From Pogonophryne albipinna (lineage: Eukaryota; Chordata; Actinopteri; Perciformes; Artedidraconidae): a DNA stretch of 64,000 bases. The notes beneath the pieces are model-generated. The model made no database searches and was not told where the DNA came from. It worked only from the letters and a program-made list of their open reading frames with translations. The stretch is taken from NCBI GenBank assembly GCA_028583405.1, contig JAPTMU010000111.1, positions 372,001 to 436,000 on the forward strand, read 5' to 3'. Every line of letters begins with the position of its first letter. Position 1 is the stretch's first letter. The position numbers and the translations under genes are program-made. Shown piece after piece: positions 43,526 through 53,927 of this stretch.

Positions 43526-44260
43526 CTGGAGGAAGAGGAAGAGGAAGAAGAAACAGGTTTATCACCAGGTAGGTTGACACGTAGGAGGAATTTGACTTGG
43601 TGTCATGGTACATACAAACAAAATAACATTACAAAATATTTAAAATAATACAAAATATAGTAAACGGGGGTACCTGGGGGTCCTGGTAGATCTCGGGGTA
43701 TTTTGAGCAAAACACTTCATAGGTTTTTTTACTGCACATATTTTATTCCATTCTGTTTCTATATAAATACTGCTAATATCTTTTCTTGTTTATTTTTTAA
43801 TGTTATTATAGTTTTCTTAAAATAGTTTTCTGTCAAGATCTGTCTGTGTTGGGTTTTGTCTTTTTCTGTCTTTGGTTTCCTGTTTTGTTTTGAAAAGTGT
43901 TCACCTCCTGTTTTGCCTGTTGCCTTCTGTCTGTTTTCCCTCCCTGATTACCTGATTGTGTTCACCTGGTGCCCCTGTGTTTTCTCCTCCCTCCTCACCT
44001 GTCTCTTGTTTGTATGATTAGTCTTGTGTGTATTTAAGTTCTGTTTTTTCTGTCTGTCTTTGTCGGTTCGTCTTGTGATATTGCTTGTTCCTTCAGATCC
44101 AACGGCTGACGAGTGGTAGAGAACGGAGAAGTGGTGTACAGAGTACGTTTTTAAGCGGTTGTGAGTTTTTTTTTCACGGAGCCTACATATTCGTTGTGTT
44201 GGTGAAACGGTTGTGGGTTTTACAGGGGGTTCTTCCCCTGAGCTGGGTTTTTGTTGTGAT

Positions 44261-45551
44261 GACAGATTCAATGGCAACTGAGCCAGGAATGGACAAGACC
44301 ACGGCAACGAGGATCATGGACAACGAGAAAGAGGGGGGCAGAACGGACGGAAAGGAGGATACCAACGAAGGACAAAACTAGAAAACGGGAGAGGAGGAAA
44401 CAAGAAAGGAGAAGGGGACTGTGAGGTACAGTGTAGAACTAACTGTGGAGGTAACTATGGATGGAGGAGACGCAGTAACAATGATGGACTTACTAAAAGA
44501 AATTAAAAAAAAAGTGTGGGGTTGTGGACGGGTGCAGAGTGAGAGGGGAGCGGCTATATGAAGTCACCATGCGGACCTGTCTGGGGAAAAGGAAAATAAT
44601 GGAGGGACTGAGGGTGAACGGGGTCATGCACAGGACCTCTTGAACAAAGATATGACTGTCTCGTTCCTAAATCTGCCAGTATATGTACCAGATAGGATGA
44701 TATTTAAGAGACTGGAAGAGTGGGGGGTCGAGCCTATCTCGGCAATCAAAAAAAGAGTGTGGCCGGGCACAGAAATCTTAGACGGCACCAGATTCCTGAG
44801 AGTTAGATTCAATGACAAGGTTAACTCCCTCCCCTATTCCACAAAGTTAGAAACAGTGAGGGGGGTGGAGTACTTCAGAGTACTGCATAATCGCCAGGTT
44901 CCTGTCTGCCGGCTGTGCATCCAGCCTGGTCACTTCTTTAGGGAGTGCCCGGAGTTTAAATGCCACAAGTGTGGCCAGGCAGGACATTATGCCAGGGAGT
45001 GCAATTTCAGGGCGGAGAGAGAGGAGAAAGAGGAGGAAGAAAAGGAGGACAAGGAGGAAGACGATGAGCAAGATGGGGAGGAGGAAGACGAGAAGGAGGA
45101 CGACGACGAGGAGGAAGAGGAAGGGGCGGAAGGAGCGAAGAAAAGACCCTTTGAGGAGGTCAGCGATGAGGATGATGGCCTGAGTGGGGGAGGAGCGGCG
45201 GGAGACGAGGATGGAGCTAAGAAAAGTGCAAGGCAGAGCGGCGGAGGCGCCGAAGGGAGCGGCGGCGGTGGAAAGAAGTGCTGGAGTCCTGCAGTGGTGG
45301 AGGACATCTCAGAGGCATCAGAGATGGATGAGGGACTGCTGGAGGAGGGCCCTGTGGGCGCCATGACTTTCGGGAACCCTAAGGATGAGCAGAGGGACAG
45401 CGGCACGAAGAGAAGCGGGCGTGGGGGTGTGAAGAAGACCTCAGCGGAGAACGTCGGGCGGAGTGATAAACGCAAAGCGGAGAGGGAGATGGAGAAAAGA
45501 AGAGCGAGCTCAACAGAGGGGGAGCTCGGGGTAGAAAACAGCTTAAGGTAA
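44261..45551 (+). pseudogene. LINE G copy 1 ORF1 (zinc-knuckle, 5' part broken)
   Basis: The start MTDSMATEPGMDKTTATRIM matches copy 2, but a stop at about 44381 (codon after GGACAAAAC), an A-run frameshift near 44510 and a 7-base deletion near 44627 break the first third. The rest (44640-45551) is open. It carries two CCHC knuckles (CRLCIQPGHFFREC, CHKCGQAGHYAREC), a long Glu/Asp tract and a basic/Gly-rich C-terminus ending ENSLR. Such ORF1 proteins bind element RNA. It stops 2 bp before the next ATG. Confidence 0.85.
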
Positions 45552-45553
45552 CA

Positions 45554-46135
45554 ATGTTAAGGACGCTTATTATAACAGCATTCCTTTTGATGGCAACCAT
45601 CTCCTCCTTTAATGGCAATAGGATGGACGAAGATGAGGAAGAGGAGGAGCAGAGACAGAGAGAGGAGGAGCTTATGAAAGTGAAGATTTTGAGGCATAAA
45701 AAGGACGAAGTTGAGTTAGCGGGGAGTAAGAGGAATGATGACGTGGTGGTGAGGGTGGTGGAAGAGGAGGTGGAAGATAGTGAAGGACATTCGAGCGATG
45801 AGGGGAATATGAGTGATGTTTGGAATGGTGAGAGGGAGGAGAGTGGGAATGAGGAACAGGAGGTGCAGAGACAGGAGGAAAAGGACCTTCTATTTGAGAG
45901 GGAGATGAGGGGGGAAAAAGAAGGAAAAGAGAAAGCAGCCACGAGAGCGAGGAGGGAGGAGCTCAAGGGTTGGAAGCGCATCTCAGTTGACTTAGGGAAG
46001 GTAAATGATAAAGGTGTCTGGGTGGAGTGCAAGGAGAACGTGCATCACCTCAGGGTTAGGCAAAGGGCGTTTGGGGGGGGGGGAAGGGGGAAACAGTGGC
46101 GATATGGAGGGACATGTGGGAAAAGAGGAAAGTAA
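45554..46135 (+). CDS. chimeric acidic ORF replacing LINE ORF2
   Basis: 193 codons. The first 21 (MLRTLIITAFLLMATISSFN) are the ORF2 start of copy 2. After NGNR the sequence switches to an unrelated Glu/Arg/Lys-rich segment (MDEDEEEEEQRQREEELMK) with a likely charged helical region. It ends with KVNDKGVWVECKENVHHLRV and a Gly-rich tail. There are no endonuclease or RT motifs. The switch occurs at a short shared word (AATAGGAT). The frame is intact over 580 bp, whereas the ORF1 before it is broken. Function unknown; I recognise no family. Confidence 0.6.
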   Translation: MLRTLIITAFLLMATISSFNGNRMDEDEEEEEQRQREEELMKVKILRHKKDEVELAGSKRNDDVVVRVVEEEVEDSEGHSSDEGNMSDVWNGEREESGNEEQEVQRQEEKDLLFEREMRGEKEGKEKAATRARREELKGWKRISVDLGKVNDKGVWVECKENVHHLRVRQRAFGGGGRGKQWRYGGTCGKRGK

Positions 46136-46510
46136 AGGCGATAGCTGTCACTCGGGTAGATGTGGATGAAGGGAGTTGGGGATGGTGAATTGAAAACAAT
46201 ATGATGTGTTAAAGTGTTAAAATGTTGGGAATGATGTTGAGATTAATGATATGGGAAAATAGAAAGGAATGGGCGCTTACTGAGACTGTGAAAGATGGGG
46301 AATATGGGATATAGAGTAATTGATGGTTGTGATGTGTGACAAAAGTGTGTGATGGTTTGAACATGTTTCTGCTATATTTGAGAATGCTTCATGAAAGCTG
46401 AGATTTTGTTGAAATTGATTTGTTTGAAAGCCTTGGGGTCCTTTCTTTTTGGGGATCAGTAAGGTGGACTATTATGTTTTAAAATGTAACTTTGTTTATA
46501 TTTTTCTATT
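46136..46510 (+). other. 3' UTR of LINE G copy 1
   Basis: No gene. T/G-rich sequence ending TTTGTTTATATTTTTCTATT before the A tail; mostly unlike the 3' UTR of copy 2. Confidence 0.7.
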
Positions 46511-46719
46511 AAAAAAAAAAAAAAAAAGATATTGCTTGTTCCTTCAGATCCAACGGCTGACGAGTGGTAGAGAACGGAGAAGTGGTGTACAGAGTACGTT
46601 TTTAAGCGTTTGTGAGGTTTTTTTCACGGAGCCTACATATTCGTTGTTTTGGTGAACGGTTGTGGTTTTTTTTACGCCCCCCCCTGGGGGTTCTTCCCCT
46701 GAGCTGGGTTTTTGTTTTG

Positions 46720-48045
46720 ATGACAGATTCAATGGCAACTGAGCCAGGAATGGACAAGACCACGGCAACGAGGATCATGGACAACGAGAAAGAGGGGGGC
46801 AAAACGGACGGAAAGGAGGATACCAACGAAGAACAAGGACAAAACAAGAAAACGGGAGAGGAGGAAACAAGAAAGGAGAGGGGGACTGTGAGGTACAGTG
46901 TAGAACTAACTGTGGAGGTAACTGTGGATGGAGGAGACGCAGTAACAATGATGGACTTACTAAAAGGGATACAAAAAAAGTGTGGGGTTGTGGACGGGTG
47001 CAGAATGAGAGGGGAGAGGCTATATGAAGTCACCATGCGGACCTGTCTGGGGAAAAGGAAAATAATGGAGGGACTGAGGGTGAACGGGGTCATGGTGCAC
47101 GCACAGGACCTCTTGAACAAAGATATGACTTTCTCGTTCCTAAATCTGCCGGTATATGTACCAGATAGGATGATTTGTAAGAGACTGAAAGAGTGGGGGG
47201 TCGAGCCTATCTCGGCAATCAAAAAAAGAGTGTGGCCGGGCACAGAAATCTCAGACGGCACCAGATTCCTGAGAGTTAGATTCAATGACAAGGTTAGCTC
47301 CCTCCCCTATTCCACAAAGTTAGAAACAGTGAGGGGGGTGGAGTACTTCAGACTACTGCACAATCGCCAGGTTCCTGTCTGCCGGCTGTGCATCCAGCCT
47401 GGTCACTTCTTTAGGGAATGCCCGGAGTTTAAATGCCACAAGTGTGGCCAGGCAGGACATTATGCCAGGGAGTGCAATTTCAGGGCGGAGAGAGAGGAGA
47501 AAGAGGAGGAAGAGAAGGAGGACAAGGAGGAAGACGATGAGCAAGATGGGGAGGAGGAAGACGAGGAGGAGGAAGACGAGAAGGAGGACGACGACGAGGA
47601 GGAAGAGGAAGGGGCGGAAGGAGCGAACAAAAGACCCTTTGAGGAGGTCAGCGATGAGGATGGTGGCCTGAGTGGGGGAGGAGTGGCGGGAGACGAAGAT
47701 GGAGCTAAGAAAAGTGCAAGGCAGAGCGGCGGAGGCGCCGAAGGGAGCGGCGGCGAAGGAAAGAAGTGTCGGAGTCCTGGAGTGGTGGAGGACATCTCAG
47801 AGGCATCAGAGATGGATGAGGGACTGCTGGAGGAGGGCCCTGTGGGAGCCATGATTTTCGGGAACCCTAAGGATGAGCAGAGGGACAGCGGCACGAAGAG
47901 AAGCGGGCGTGGGGGTGTGAAGAAGACCTCAGCGGAGAACGTCGGGCGGAGTGATAAACGCAAAGCGGACAAGGAGAGGGAGATGGAGAAAAGAAGAGCG
48001 AGCTCAACAGAGGGGGAGCTCGGGATAGGAAACAGCTTAAGGTAA
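46720..48045 (+). CDS. LINE G ORF1 protein, CCHC zinc-knuckle, intact
   Basis: 441 codons from ATG 46720 (MTDSMATEPGMDKTTATRIM); the frame is open further upstream but this ATG matches copy 1 and follows the leader. Residues about 50-200 form a conserved domain (RYSVELTVEVTVDGGDAVTM, FSFLNLPVYVPDRM, EWGVEPISAIKKRVWPGTEI). Two knuckles follow at about 229-262 (CRLCIQPGHFFREC and CHKCGQAGHYAREC, both CX2CX4HX4C). Then come an acidic tract of about 55 residues and a basic, Ser/Gly-rich C-terminus. Likely a nucleic-acid-binding coat protein of the element RNP. Its stop (TAA) is 2 bp before the ORF2 ATG, suggesting termination-reinitiation. Confidence 0.9.
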   Translation: MTDSMATEPGMDKTTATRIMDNEKEGGKTDGKEDTNEEQGQNKKTGEEETRKERGTVRYSVELTVEVTVDGGDAVTMMDLLKGIQKKCGVVDGCRMRGERLYEVTMRTCLGKRKIMEGLRVNGVMVHAQDLLNKDMTFSFLNLPVYVPDRMICKRLKEWGVEPISAIKKRVWPGTEISDGTRFLRVRFNDKVSSLPYSTKLETVRGVEYFRLLHNRQVPVCRLCIQPGHFFRECPEFKCHKCGQAGHYARECNFRAEREEKEEEEKEDKEEDDEQDGEEEDEEEEDEKEDDDEEEEEGAEGANKRPFEEVSDEDGGLSGGGVAGDEDGAKKSARQSGGGAEGSGGEGKKCRSPGVVEDISEASEMDEGLLEEGPVGAMIFGNPKDEQRDSGTKRSGRGGVKKTSAENVGRSDKRKADKEREMEKRRASSTEGELGIGNSLR

Positions 48046-48047
48046 CA

Positions 48048-51000
48048 ATGTTAAGGACGCTTATTATAACAGCATTCCTTTTGATGGCAACCATCTCCTC
48101 CTTTAATGGCAATGGCCTCAGAAATAGGATTAGAAGAGAACGGGCGATAATTCTATGTGGGGCAGGTATAATATGTCTGCAGGAAACACATTGGGATGGG
48201 GGGTGTGTGGAGGAGGTAAAAAAGGAGTGGATGGGTGAAGTGTTTACAAATAATGGGAGTGCACATGCTAGGGGGGTGGCGATACTCATCAACTCAGGGG
48301 AGGTAAGGAATGCAAGGAAGGTTGAGGATGATGGTGAAGGGAGAATGATTGGAGTAGAGTATGAATACATGGGGGAAAAGTTCAAATTGATAAATGTATA
48401 TGCACCTAATAGGCAAAAGGAGAGAAGGATTTTCTTTGAGGGGTTGGGGGGCAAATGTGGGGGGAACTGCATGATTGTTGGGGACTTCAATGTATGGTGT
48501 GGGAGGTTGGATGCGACAGCGAGTGCTCGCTTTGGGAGAGACTCCTCTAGAGGGGCGCTCAAAAGCATAATGAAAGCGAACGGGTTGATTGATGTGTGGA
48601 GAGAAAGGAATGTGGATGCGAGGGAATTCTCTAGGAGACAAGTGGAGGAGGGCAAGCTCACACAGAGTAGGATTGACTTCGCTCTGTGCTCAGAAGCTGT
48701 AGCTGGAAAGATTGGGAGCATCGAATACAGGGCCACTGCGCTGAGTGATCATATGGTTCTTAGTCTCAGGATGGGACTGAGAATGAATGAGAGGTGTGGA
48801 GGTGTGTGGTGCCTGAATGCCAAACTGCTGAATGATGAGGTGTACAAGGAGAGGGTGAGAGAGTGTATAAGGGAGGGAGGTGCAAGGAGCAGTAATATAT
48901 TAACTGGGTGGGAGGAACTCAAAGATGAGATCAAACAAATAAGCATAAAACACAGTAAGGAAAAAAATATGCTCGTCAGAAGAAGGGAGGAAAGGGTGAA
49001 GAGAGAGTTCGTTAAAGAGGCAGAGGAAATAGATAGAGAGACGGGGAGGGATTTAGGAGAATATACGAGGCTCAAAGATGAGCTGGAGGGTATAGAGAAG
49101 GACAAATGCAGGGGGGCGACGGTAAGGAGCAGGGCCAAATATGCGCTGGAGGGGGAAAAGTGCACTAGCTTTTTTCTAGGGCTGGAAAAAAGTAAGCAGG
49201 AAAGGAATTATTTAAAACAGGTTGAGGGAAAGGATGGTAGGAAAATAAGAGATTTAGTAGGGATAGCTGAGAGAGTAGAGGAGTTTTACGGGGAGTTGTT
49301 TAGGGCAGAAGAGACCGATAGGGAGAGTGTAGAGACGGCGATAGACACAATGGACAAGGCTTTAAATGAGAGTGAAAGAGAGATTGGCACAGGAGAAATA
49401 GATCTAGCAATAGTAGGGTTGGGTAGAAATAAGAGTCCGGGGTTAGATGGGTTAACAGCAGAATTGTATATTACATTTAGGGAACTGCTAATACCGGTGT
49501 TGCACAGGGTGTTCAAACACATTGAGGAGGAGGATGACTTGCCGGCCAGCATGGCAACGGGGGTTATAAGCATGATCTTCAAAAAAGGGGATAGGGACAG
49601 ATTAGAGAACTATAGGCCGTTGAGCATGCTCAACAATGACTACAAAATTCTGGCCAGGGTACTGGGGAATAGAATCAAGAGGGTTATCAGAACAGTGGTG
49701 GGTGGGACTCAGGCGTATAGTGTACCGGGGAGGGATATAAGTGATACGACTAGCAGTATCAGAGACGTCATAAAACACATGAAGGGGGGGAAGGGGGGCA
49801 TAGTAATGAGCCTTGATTTGAACAAAGCGTTTGATCGGGTCAATCACGAGTATTTATATAGAGTGTTAGAGAAAGCGGGATTTGGAGTGAAGATGGTGGG
49901 CTGGATCAAAAGATTATACAGTCGGGCGGTTAGCTGTGTCAAGATAAATGGGATCATAACCAACGTGTTTAGGTTAGGGAGGTCGGTCAGGCAGGGATGT
50001 CCTCTCTCCTCCATGCTGTATGCCTTGTCAGCTGAACCATTAGCCACAATGCTAATTCAGAACCAAAACATTAGGGGGGTAGAGATACCGGGGGGACAGG
50101 TCAGTCTCCTGTACCAGTATGCAGATGATACCACGGTTACGGTCAGTGATGGGGATAGTGTGAGGGAAGTGTTAGAAGTAGTAGAGCAGTATGGCAGGGC
50201 GTCAGGGGCAAAGATAAACACGGACAAATCAGAAGTAATGTATATAGGTGAGGATGAAGTGGATAGGACAGGAATAGAGCTCAGGGAAAGGAAAGATTAT
50301 TTTAAGGTGCTGGGTGTCAATTTGGGTATAAAGGAAATGGAGGGGAGGGATATGCAATATGAGGGAATCATTAACAGCATAAAGAGGACGCTCAGGTTTT
50401 GGAAGCTGAGATGTTTGAAGTTAAGAGGAAAGGTAGTTGTTATAAATGGGCTCATAGGGAGCAAACTAGTCTATATCATGACTGTCATGGAAATGCCGGA
50501 GAGGGTTCGTAAGGAAATCAACACGGCAGTTTTTGTGGGGTGGGAGGGGCGTTAGAATTGCGAGAGAGGTAATGGAGAATGAGCATAAGGATGGAGGGAT
50601 GAAGCTGATCAACTTGGAAAGGAAAAAGAAGGCATTAAGGGTCAAAATGATACTTAAATATATCAACGACAAAGAGGATAAAAAAGATCATGCTTGGAAA
50701 GTATTTTTAAAAGAAGCAATCAATAAGTGTGGAGGCTGTGGTGACAGCGCTTTATTCATGTCTTTAAAAAAGAAATGCTTAGCAGTGTTTCGGAGTACCA
50801 CAGAGAGGCTCTATTGGCATGGGGGGAGTTTTTAAAAGGGGTGAAGCATGAGTGTGTGGATGTTGAACAAGTGTGGAATCAGCCTGTATTCCTGAACCAT
50901 ATGATCGCTGTGGAGAAGTGCCCTGTATTCGATCTCCAAATGTGGGGGGCGGGTTTCAGACACATCAGGGATTTGGTTTATGAGTATGTACCGGGGTTTA

Positions 51001-51870
51001 TGGGGGCACAGGTGATAGTGGATGAGGTGAGGTGTAGAGGGGGGAGAATGCCTTTGAAAACAGCAGAAGGGATCATGAACAGGGTGAAAAAGGGAATGCC
51101 TGGTGGGTGGAAGGAAATGATTGAGAGCGAAGCTGTAAGAGGTGGAGAGAGTGTGGCAGGAATGTACGTGGGGGAGGGAGAGGTGTGTGTGAAGATAGAA
51201 AAGATAAAAACTAAGACGGTTTACAAAATACTGAGGGGAAATAAAATAAGAAGGCCTGCTTCTGAGCGTGTGTGGGAAAAGGTTCTTGAGAAGTTTGATG
51301 TGCGGAAGATATGGGGAAATTTAAGGGTGAAGTGGAATAGCATTGAGTGTGAACATTTCGATTTTTTTTTTGCGTCACAATAGGGTGTACAACAACTTGA
51401 TCATAAGCCAGTTTGATGTCACAGTGAAGAGGGAATGTGATGTGTGTAAGACAAAGGTTGAAACGTGTATGCATGCATTTTTTGAATGTAGCAAGCTGGG
51501 AGTGTACTTTGAAAGACTGAAGGAGCTAATTGATAAATGTTGGGGCGGGAGGATAATAAAAGCGATGGTATGGAAGGAGTTGTGGCTGTTTGGGGTGCAT
51601 GAGAGAATGAAAGGGCTCAATGTGAATCTCTGCAATTATGTGCTGAGCCATGCCCGGTATGCTGTGAAGATCAGGAGGGACGTAGCCCATAATGAGAGCA
51701 GAACAGTAGATGTATGGGATGTTTTCAAACGGATATTAAGCAAAAACATTCACATGGCATACGCATACCTGGAGAAAGACATTTTTCTGGAGAGCTTTGT
51801 GGAAGGGTGCGCTCTGGTGGGTGTAATGGACGATGACAGCCTGGTGTTTGAGTACGATGGGGTTGGCTAG
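48048..51870 (+). CDS. LINE G ORF2 endonuclease-RT, three homopolymer frameshifts
   Basis: Frame 1 runs 48048-50555: AP-endonuclease (ICLQETHWDGG, INVYAPNRQKERR, CMIVGDFNVW, RIDFALCSEAV, LSDHMVLSLRM). The RT follows (GRNKSPGLDGLTAELY, YRPLSMLNNDYKILARVLGN, VMSLDLNKAFDRVNHEYLYR, VRQGCPLSSMLYALSAEPLA, LLYQYADDTTVTV with YADD at 50118-50129). Coding continues in other frames: 50541-50770 (GVRIAREVMENEHKDGG), 50775-51365 (FLKGVKHECVDVEQVWNQP), 51365-51870 (NNLIISQFDVTVKRECDVCK, a Cys/His motif with CMHAFFEC). The breaks lie at a G/T run (about 50538-50556), an A6 run (50767-50772) and a T9 run (51362-51371). The layout is Tx1/L1 type. It may be intact if these are consensus errors. Confidence 0.88.
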
Positions 51871-52597
51871 CATGTGCGGTGGGAGTATGGTGTGGAGTGG
51901 CTTGATAAACATAAAGTGTGGTTTATGCAAAAATGATTACCTTATTATTATTAATTAATTGTGTCTGTTTGTTTTTTTTTGGCTTTTGGTGTGTTTAAAA
52001 AAAAAAAAAAAAAAAAAAAAATGGGTGTTTCTCATATTGGGGTTTTGTATCATTATTTACTGTGATTGGATCAAAATGGAGTTCAATGGGGTTTTGGTAG
52101 TCTATCCCGGGCAATTGCAATTTGCTTGTTTCTCTTATTTGTCATGTACTGCATGGTTATGTTTTAAAATGTATGGCCACAGTTACGGTATGTAAGACAA
52201 GGTATCGCAATAAAATGTAAAATGATGTTTTTTCTAATAAAAAAAAAAAAAAAAAAAAAAAAAAGATATGACTTGGTCTGTGGTGAGTGTTCTGTTCAGT
52301 CTGCGTTAATAGTTTCGCCTTGAAATAAAGGAGTTACTTTTGACACTTTAATCTGCATTTGGGTCCTGCTTCCTGCACACACCGTAACAGTTTTCTATCT
52401 GTGTTTTTAAATTCTTGTTTTGCTTTTATGTATGCACCACGACACAAAGTCCAATTCCTCGTAAGTGTCAAGCACCTGGTGATAAACCTGTTTCTGAGAC
52501 ATGTGTTTTTATATGTCTGAGACCTATAATGCCTAAAAATAGCATAATAGGAGACCTTTAATGTGAAGTGGGCGTGGTTAACTCTAAGCGGGGGTAC

Positions 52598-52776
52598 CTG
52601 GGGGTCCTGGTAGATCTCGGGGTCCATGTGCATGCTCTGGGGGTAGAGGGCGATCACGTCTCCCTTCCTCACGGACGCAGAGCGCTCTTCATCCAGACGC
52701 AGACTGAAGTCCTCCTGAGACACCCGGATGTTGGTGGAGGCCGAGGACAGGCGCAGACCCTCGCTGATGGAGCTCT
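52598..52776 (-). CDS. cyp7b1-like: CYP7-family P450, penultimate exon (K-helix)
   Basis: 179 bp: acceptor TTCCCCAG before 52776, donor CAG|GTACC after 52598. With one base (G) from the upstream exon it reads ESSISEGLRLSSASTNIRVS, containing the K-helix ExxR (E-G-L-R) that all P450s need. It continues SVRKGDVIALYPQSMHMDPE and ends IYQDPQ. These match both CYP7A1 and CYP7B1 features. Frame and splice sites are intact. The last 26 coding bases and the donor are duplicated at 43665-43699. Confidence 0.9.
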
Positions 52777-53719
52777 CTGGGGAACAGAGATGCATACATG
52801 AGAAACACACTCAGCAGTGTTTACGGACAGATCTCAGGTCTGATCATACAAATCTTGTGTTAACCAAAGACCTGATTTCAAAAAACAAATTCAGTCCCGT
52901 TTTTCTTGTAAGAGAATACTAGACGTCAGACCAGAACGTCACAGTGATGCTAAATGACTAATTCTTTTTTTCATTTAAATGACAGAAATTGTGAAAGGCA
53001 AGAAGGAAGGGTTTGGTCCATAGGGGAAATAAGGTTTTGTAAAATATTGAATGACACCTCTTTCACTTTCTTATTATTCCATAATGTTTTCAAAATCCTG
53101 AATGTCCTCCTCCAACCTGAGAGTAGCATGCTAACAAAGGTATCCCAACTGCAGCTGTGAACATGACAGGATGTGTGATTACCTAGAAGAGCATCAGGAC
53201 TGTTTGAGGCAGATGATAGCTATGTGATTAACATGATGATTCAGCCTCTATGGAGAGAGACATCAAGCATGCTCATTTCTGACGTGGAGCTAATCTGAAG
53301 TAAACATTGAATACTGCTTTCTATTCCTCCATCTTGTGACTGTAACTCCCTCTCTTGGATATCAGCATGTGAAGGACACTGTTCAGGAACTAGTCTCTGT
53401 ATGTGATGACTCCTTCCATTCTGGAGAGGATCACCGATACATGGATCCTGAGGTTGAAACTCAAGCCGGGGAACAGGGATTATTAACAATTTTAAGTATT
53501 CAGAAAAAGTCATAATTTTAAGAAAAAGTCATAATTTTAAGAAAAAGTCAACATTTTGAGATAAAGTCCTAATTTTGAGGGAAAAGTCAGATTTTTGTTG
53601 AAAAAAGTCAGAATCTTTTGAAACAGTCAGGATTGTGAGATTCTTCATTCTGGAGAGGAACAGAAACACATGGATCCTGAGGCTCAAGCCGGTGTTGGTG
53701 ATGTTTTCCTAACTCTTAC
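52777..53719 (-). other. CYP7 intron, no gene
   Basis: It holds AT-rich reiterations of AAAAAGTCATAATTTTAAG at about 53503-53640. It also holds two related stretches around CATGGATCCTGAGG (53441 and 53669) flanking that repeat. Nothing else is recognised. Confidence 0.6.
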
Positions 53720-53927
53720 CCAGGAGCACCATGCTGTCCAGCTGCTCTCTGCTCAGCGTCAGGTCCTCTTCTGGGCTGAACTTCCCCCCCGACAGCCTCA
53801 GGACCTCCAGGACCTCCTGCTGGACGGCCTGCAGCGCCTCGGGGTCCCTCAGCAGGAAGTAGAGCACCCAGAAGCAGAGCGGGCACCGTGTTGCCCACCG
53901 ACGCCCAGAGGATGGCAAAGTGATGGG
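53720..53927 (-). CDS. cyp7b1-like: CYP7-family P450, I-helix exon with +1 frameshift
   Basis: Acceptor CTCCTTTAG before 53927 and donor CTCCTGG|GTAAG after 53720 are sound. It encodes HHFAILWASVGNTVPAL (I-helix, with the Asn-Thr typical of CYP7 in place of the usual acid-Thr). After a one-base shift it reads WVLYFLLRDPEALQAV and SPEEDLTLSREQLDSMVLL. The exon is 208 bp where 207 would keep the phase set by both neighbours, so one extra base sits in GCTCTGCTTCTGG (about 53869-53881). Either a consensus error or a disabling mutation. GAHH and WASVGNT favour CYP7B1 over CYP7A1. Confidence 0.88.

Larger units (their letters stand above)
44082..46527 (+). mobile_element. Tx1-type LINE G copy 1, internally replaced, non-autonomous
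   Basis: Starts TGCTTGTTCCTTCAGATCC right after GATAT (44077-44081) and ends with a 17-A tail (46511-46527), then GATAT again. It shares the 5' UTR, ORF1 and the first about 20 codons of ORF2 with copy 2, but the endonuclease-RT region is replaced by an unrelated acidic ORF (45620-46135) and a different 3' UTR. A short 3' stretch (TTATGTTTTAAAATGTA) and the terminal TTTTTCTATTAAAA resemble copy 2. Confidence 0.88.
46533..52264 (+). mobile_element. Tx1-type LINE G copy 2, full length
   Basis: Begins with the same base as copy 1 (TGCTTGTTCC), preceded by GATAT (46528-46532), and ends in an A tail followed by GATAT (52265-52269). It carries a 5' UTR, ORF1, ORF2 and a 3' UTR with a second internal A-run of about 25 (51997-52021). 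The RT and endonuclease resemble the Tx1 branch of L1. ORF2 frameshifts all fall at homopolymers. Confidence 0.9.
43831..52389 (+). mobile_element. solo LTR interrupted by two tandem LINEs
   Basis: Begins TGTCAAGATCTG at 43831 and ends CACACACCGTAACA at 52389, flanked by GTTTTC on both sides (43825-43830 and 52390-52395). Only about 370 bp is LTR (43831-44081 and 52265-52389); the rest is the nested LINE pair. TATTTAAG at about 44031 and AATAAA at about 52324 are candidate TATA and polyadenylation signals. The 3' part is close to the LTRs at 24885-28841, so it belongs to the same family group. It lies antisense to CYP7. Confidence 0.85.
43526..52597 (-). other. last CYP7 intron, filled by mobile DNA
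   Basis: A 9-kb intron bounded by CAG|GTACC (52598/52597) and CTCCAG|TCG (43526/43525). It contains a 35-bp exact copy of the upstream exon-intron junction (43665-43699). A solo LTR with two tandem LINEs inside it follows, and then (52430-52500, on the opposite strand to a similar piece at 43548-43600) an ACCTGGTGATAAACCTGTTT repeat tail. Confidence 0.85.

Noticed and set aside
44987..45475. Minus-strand serine-rich ORFs opposite LINE G ORF1 (also 47460-47972)
   Set aside because: Complement of the Glu/Asp tract of ORF1; no independent support.
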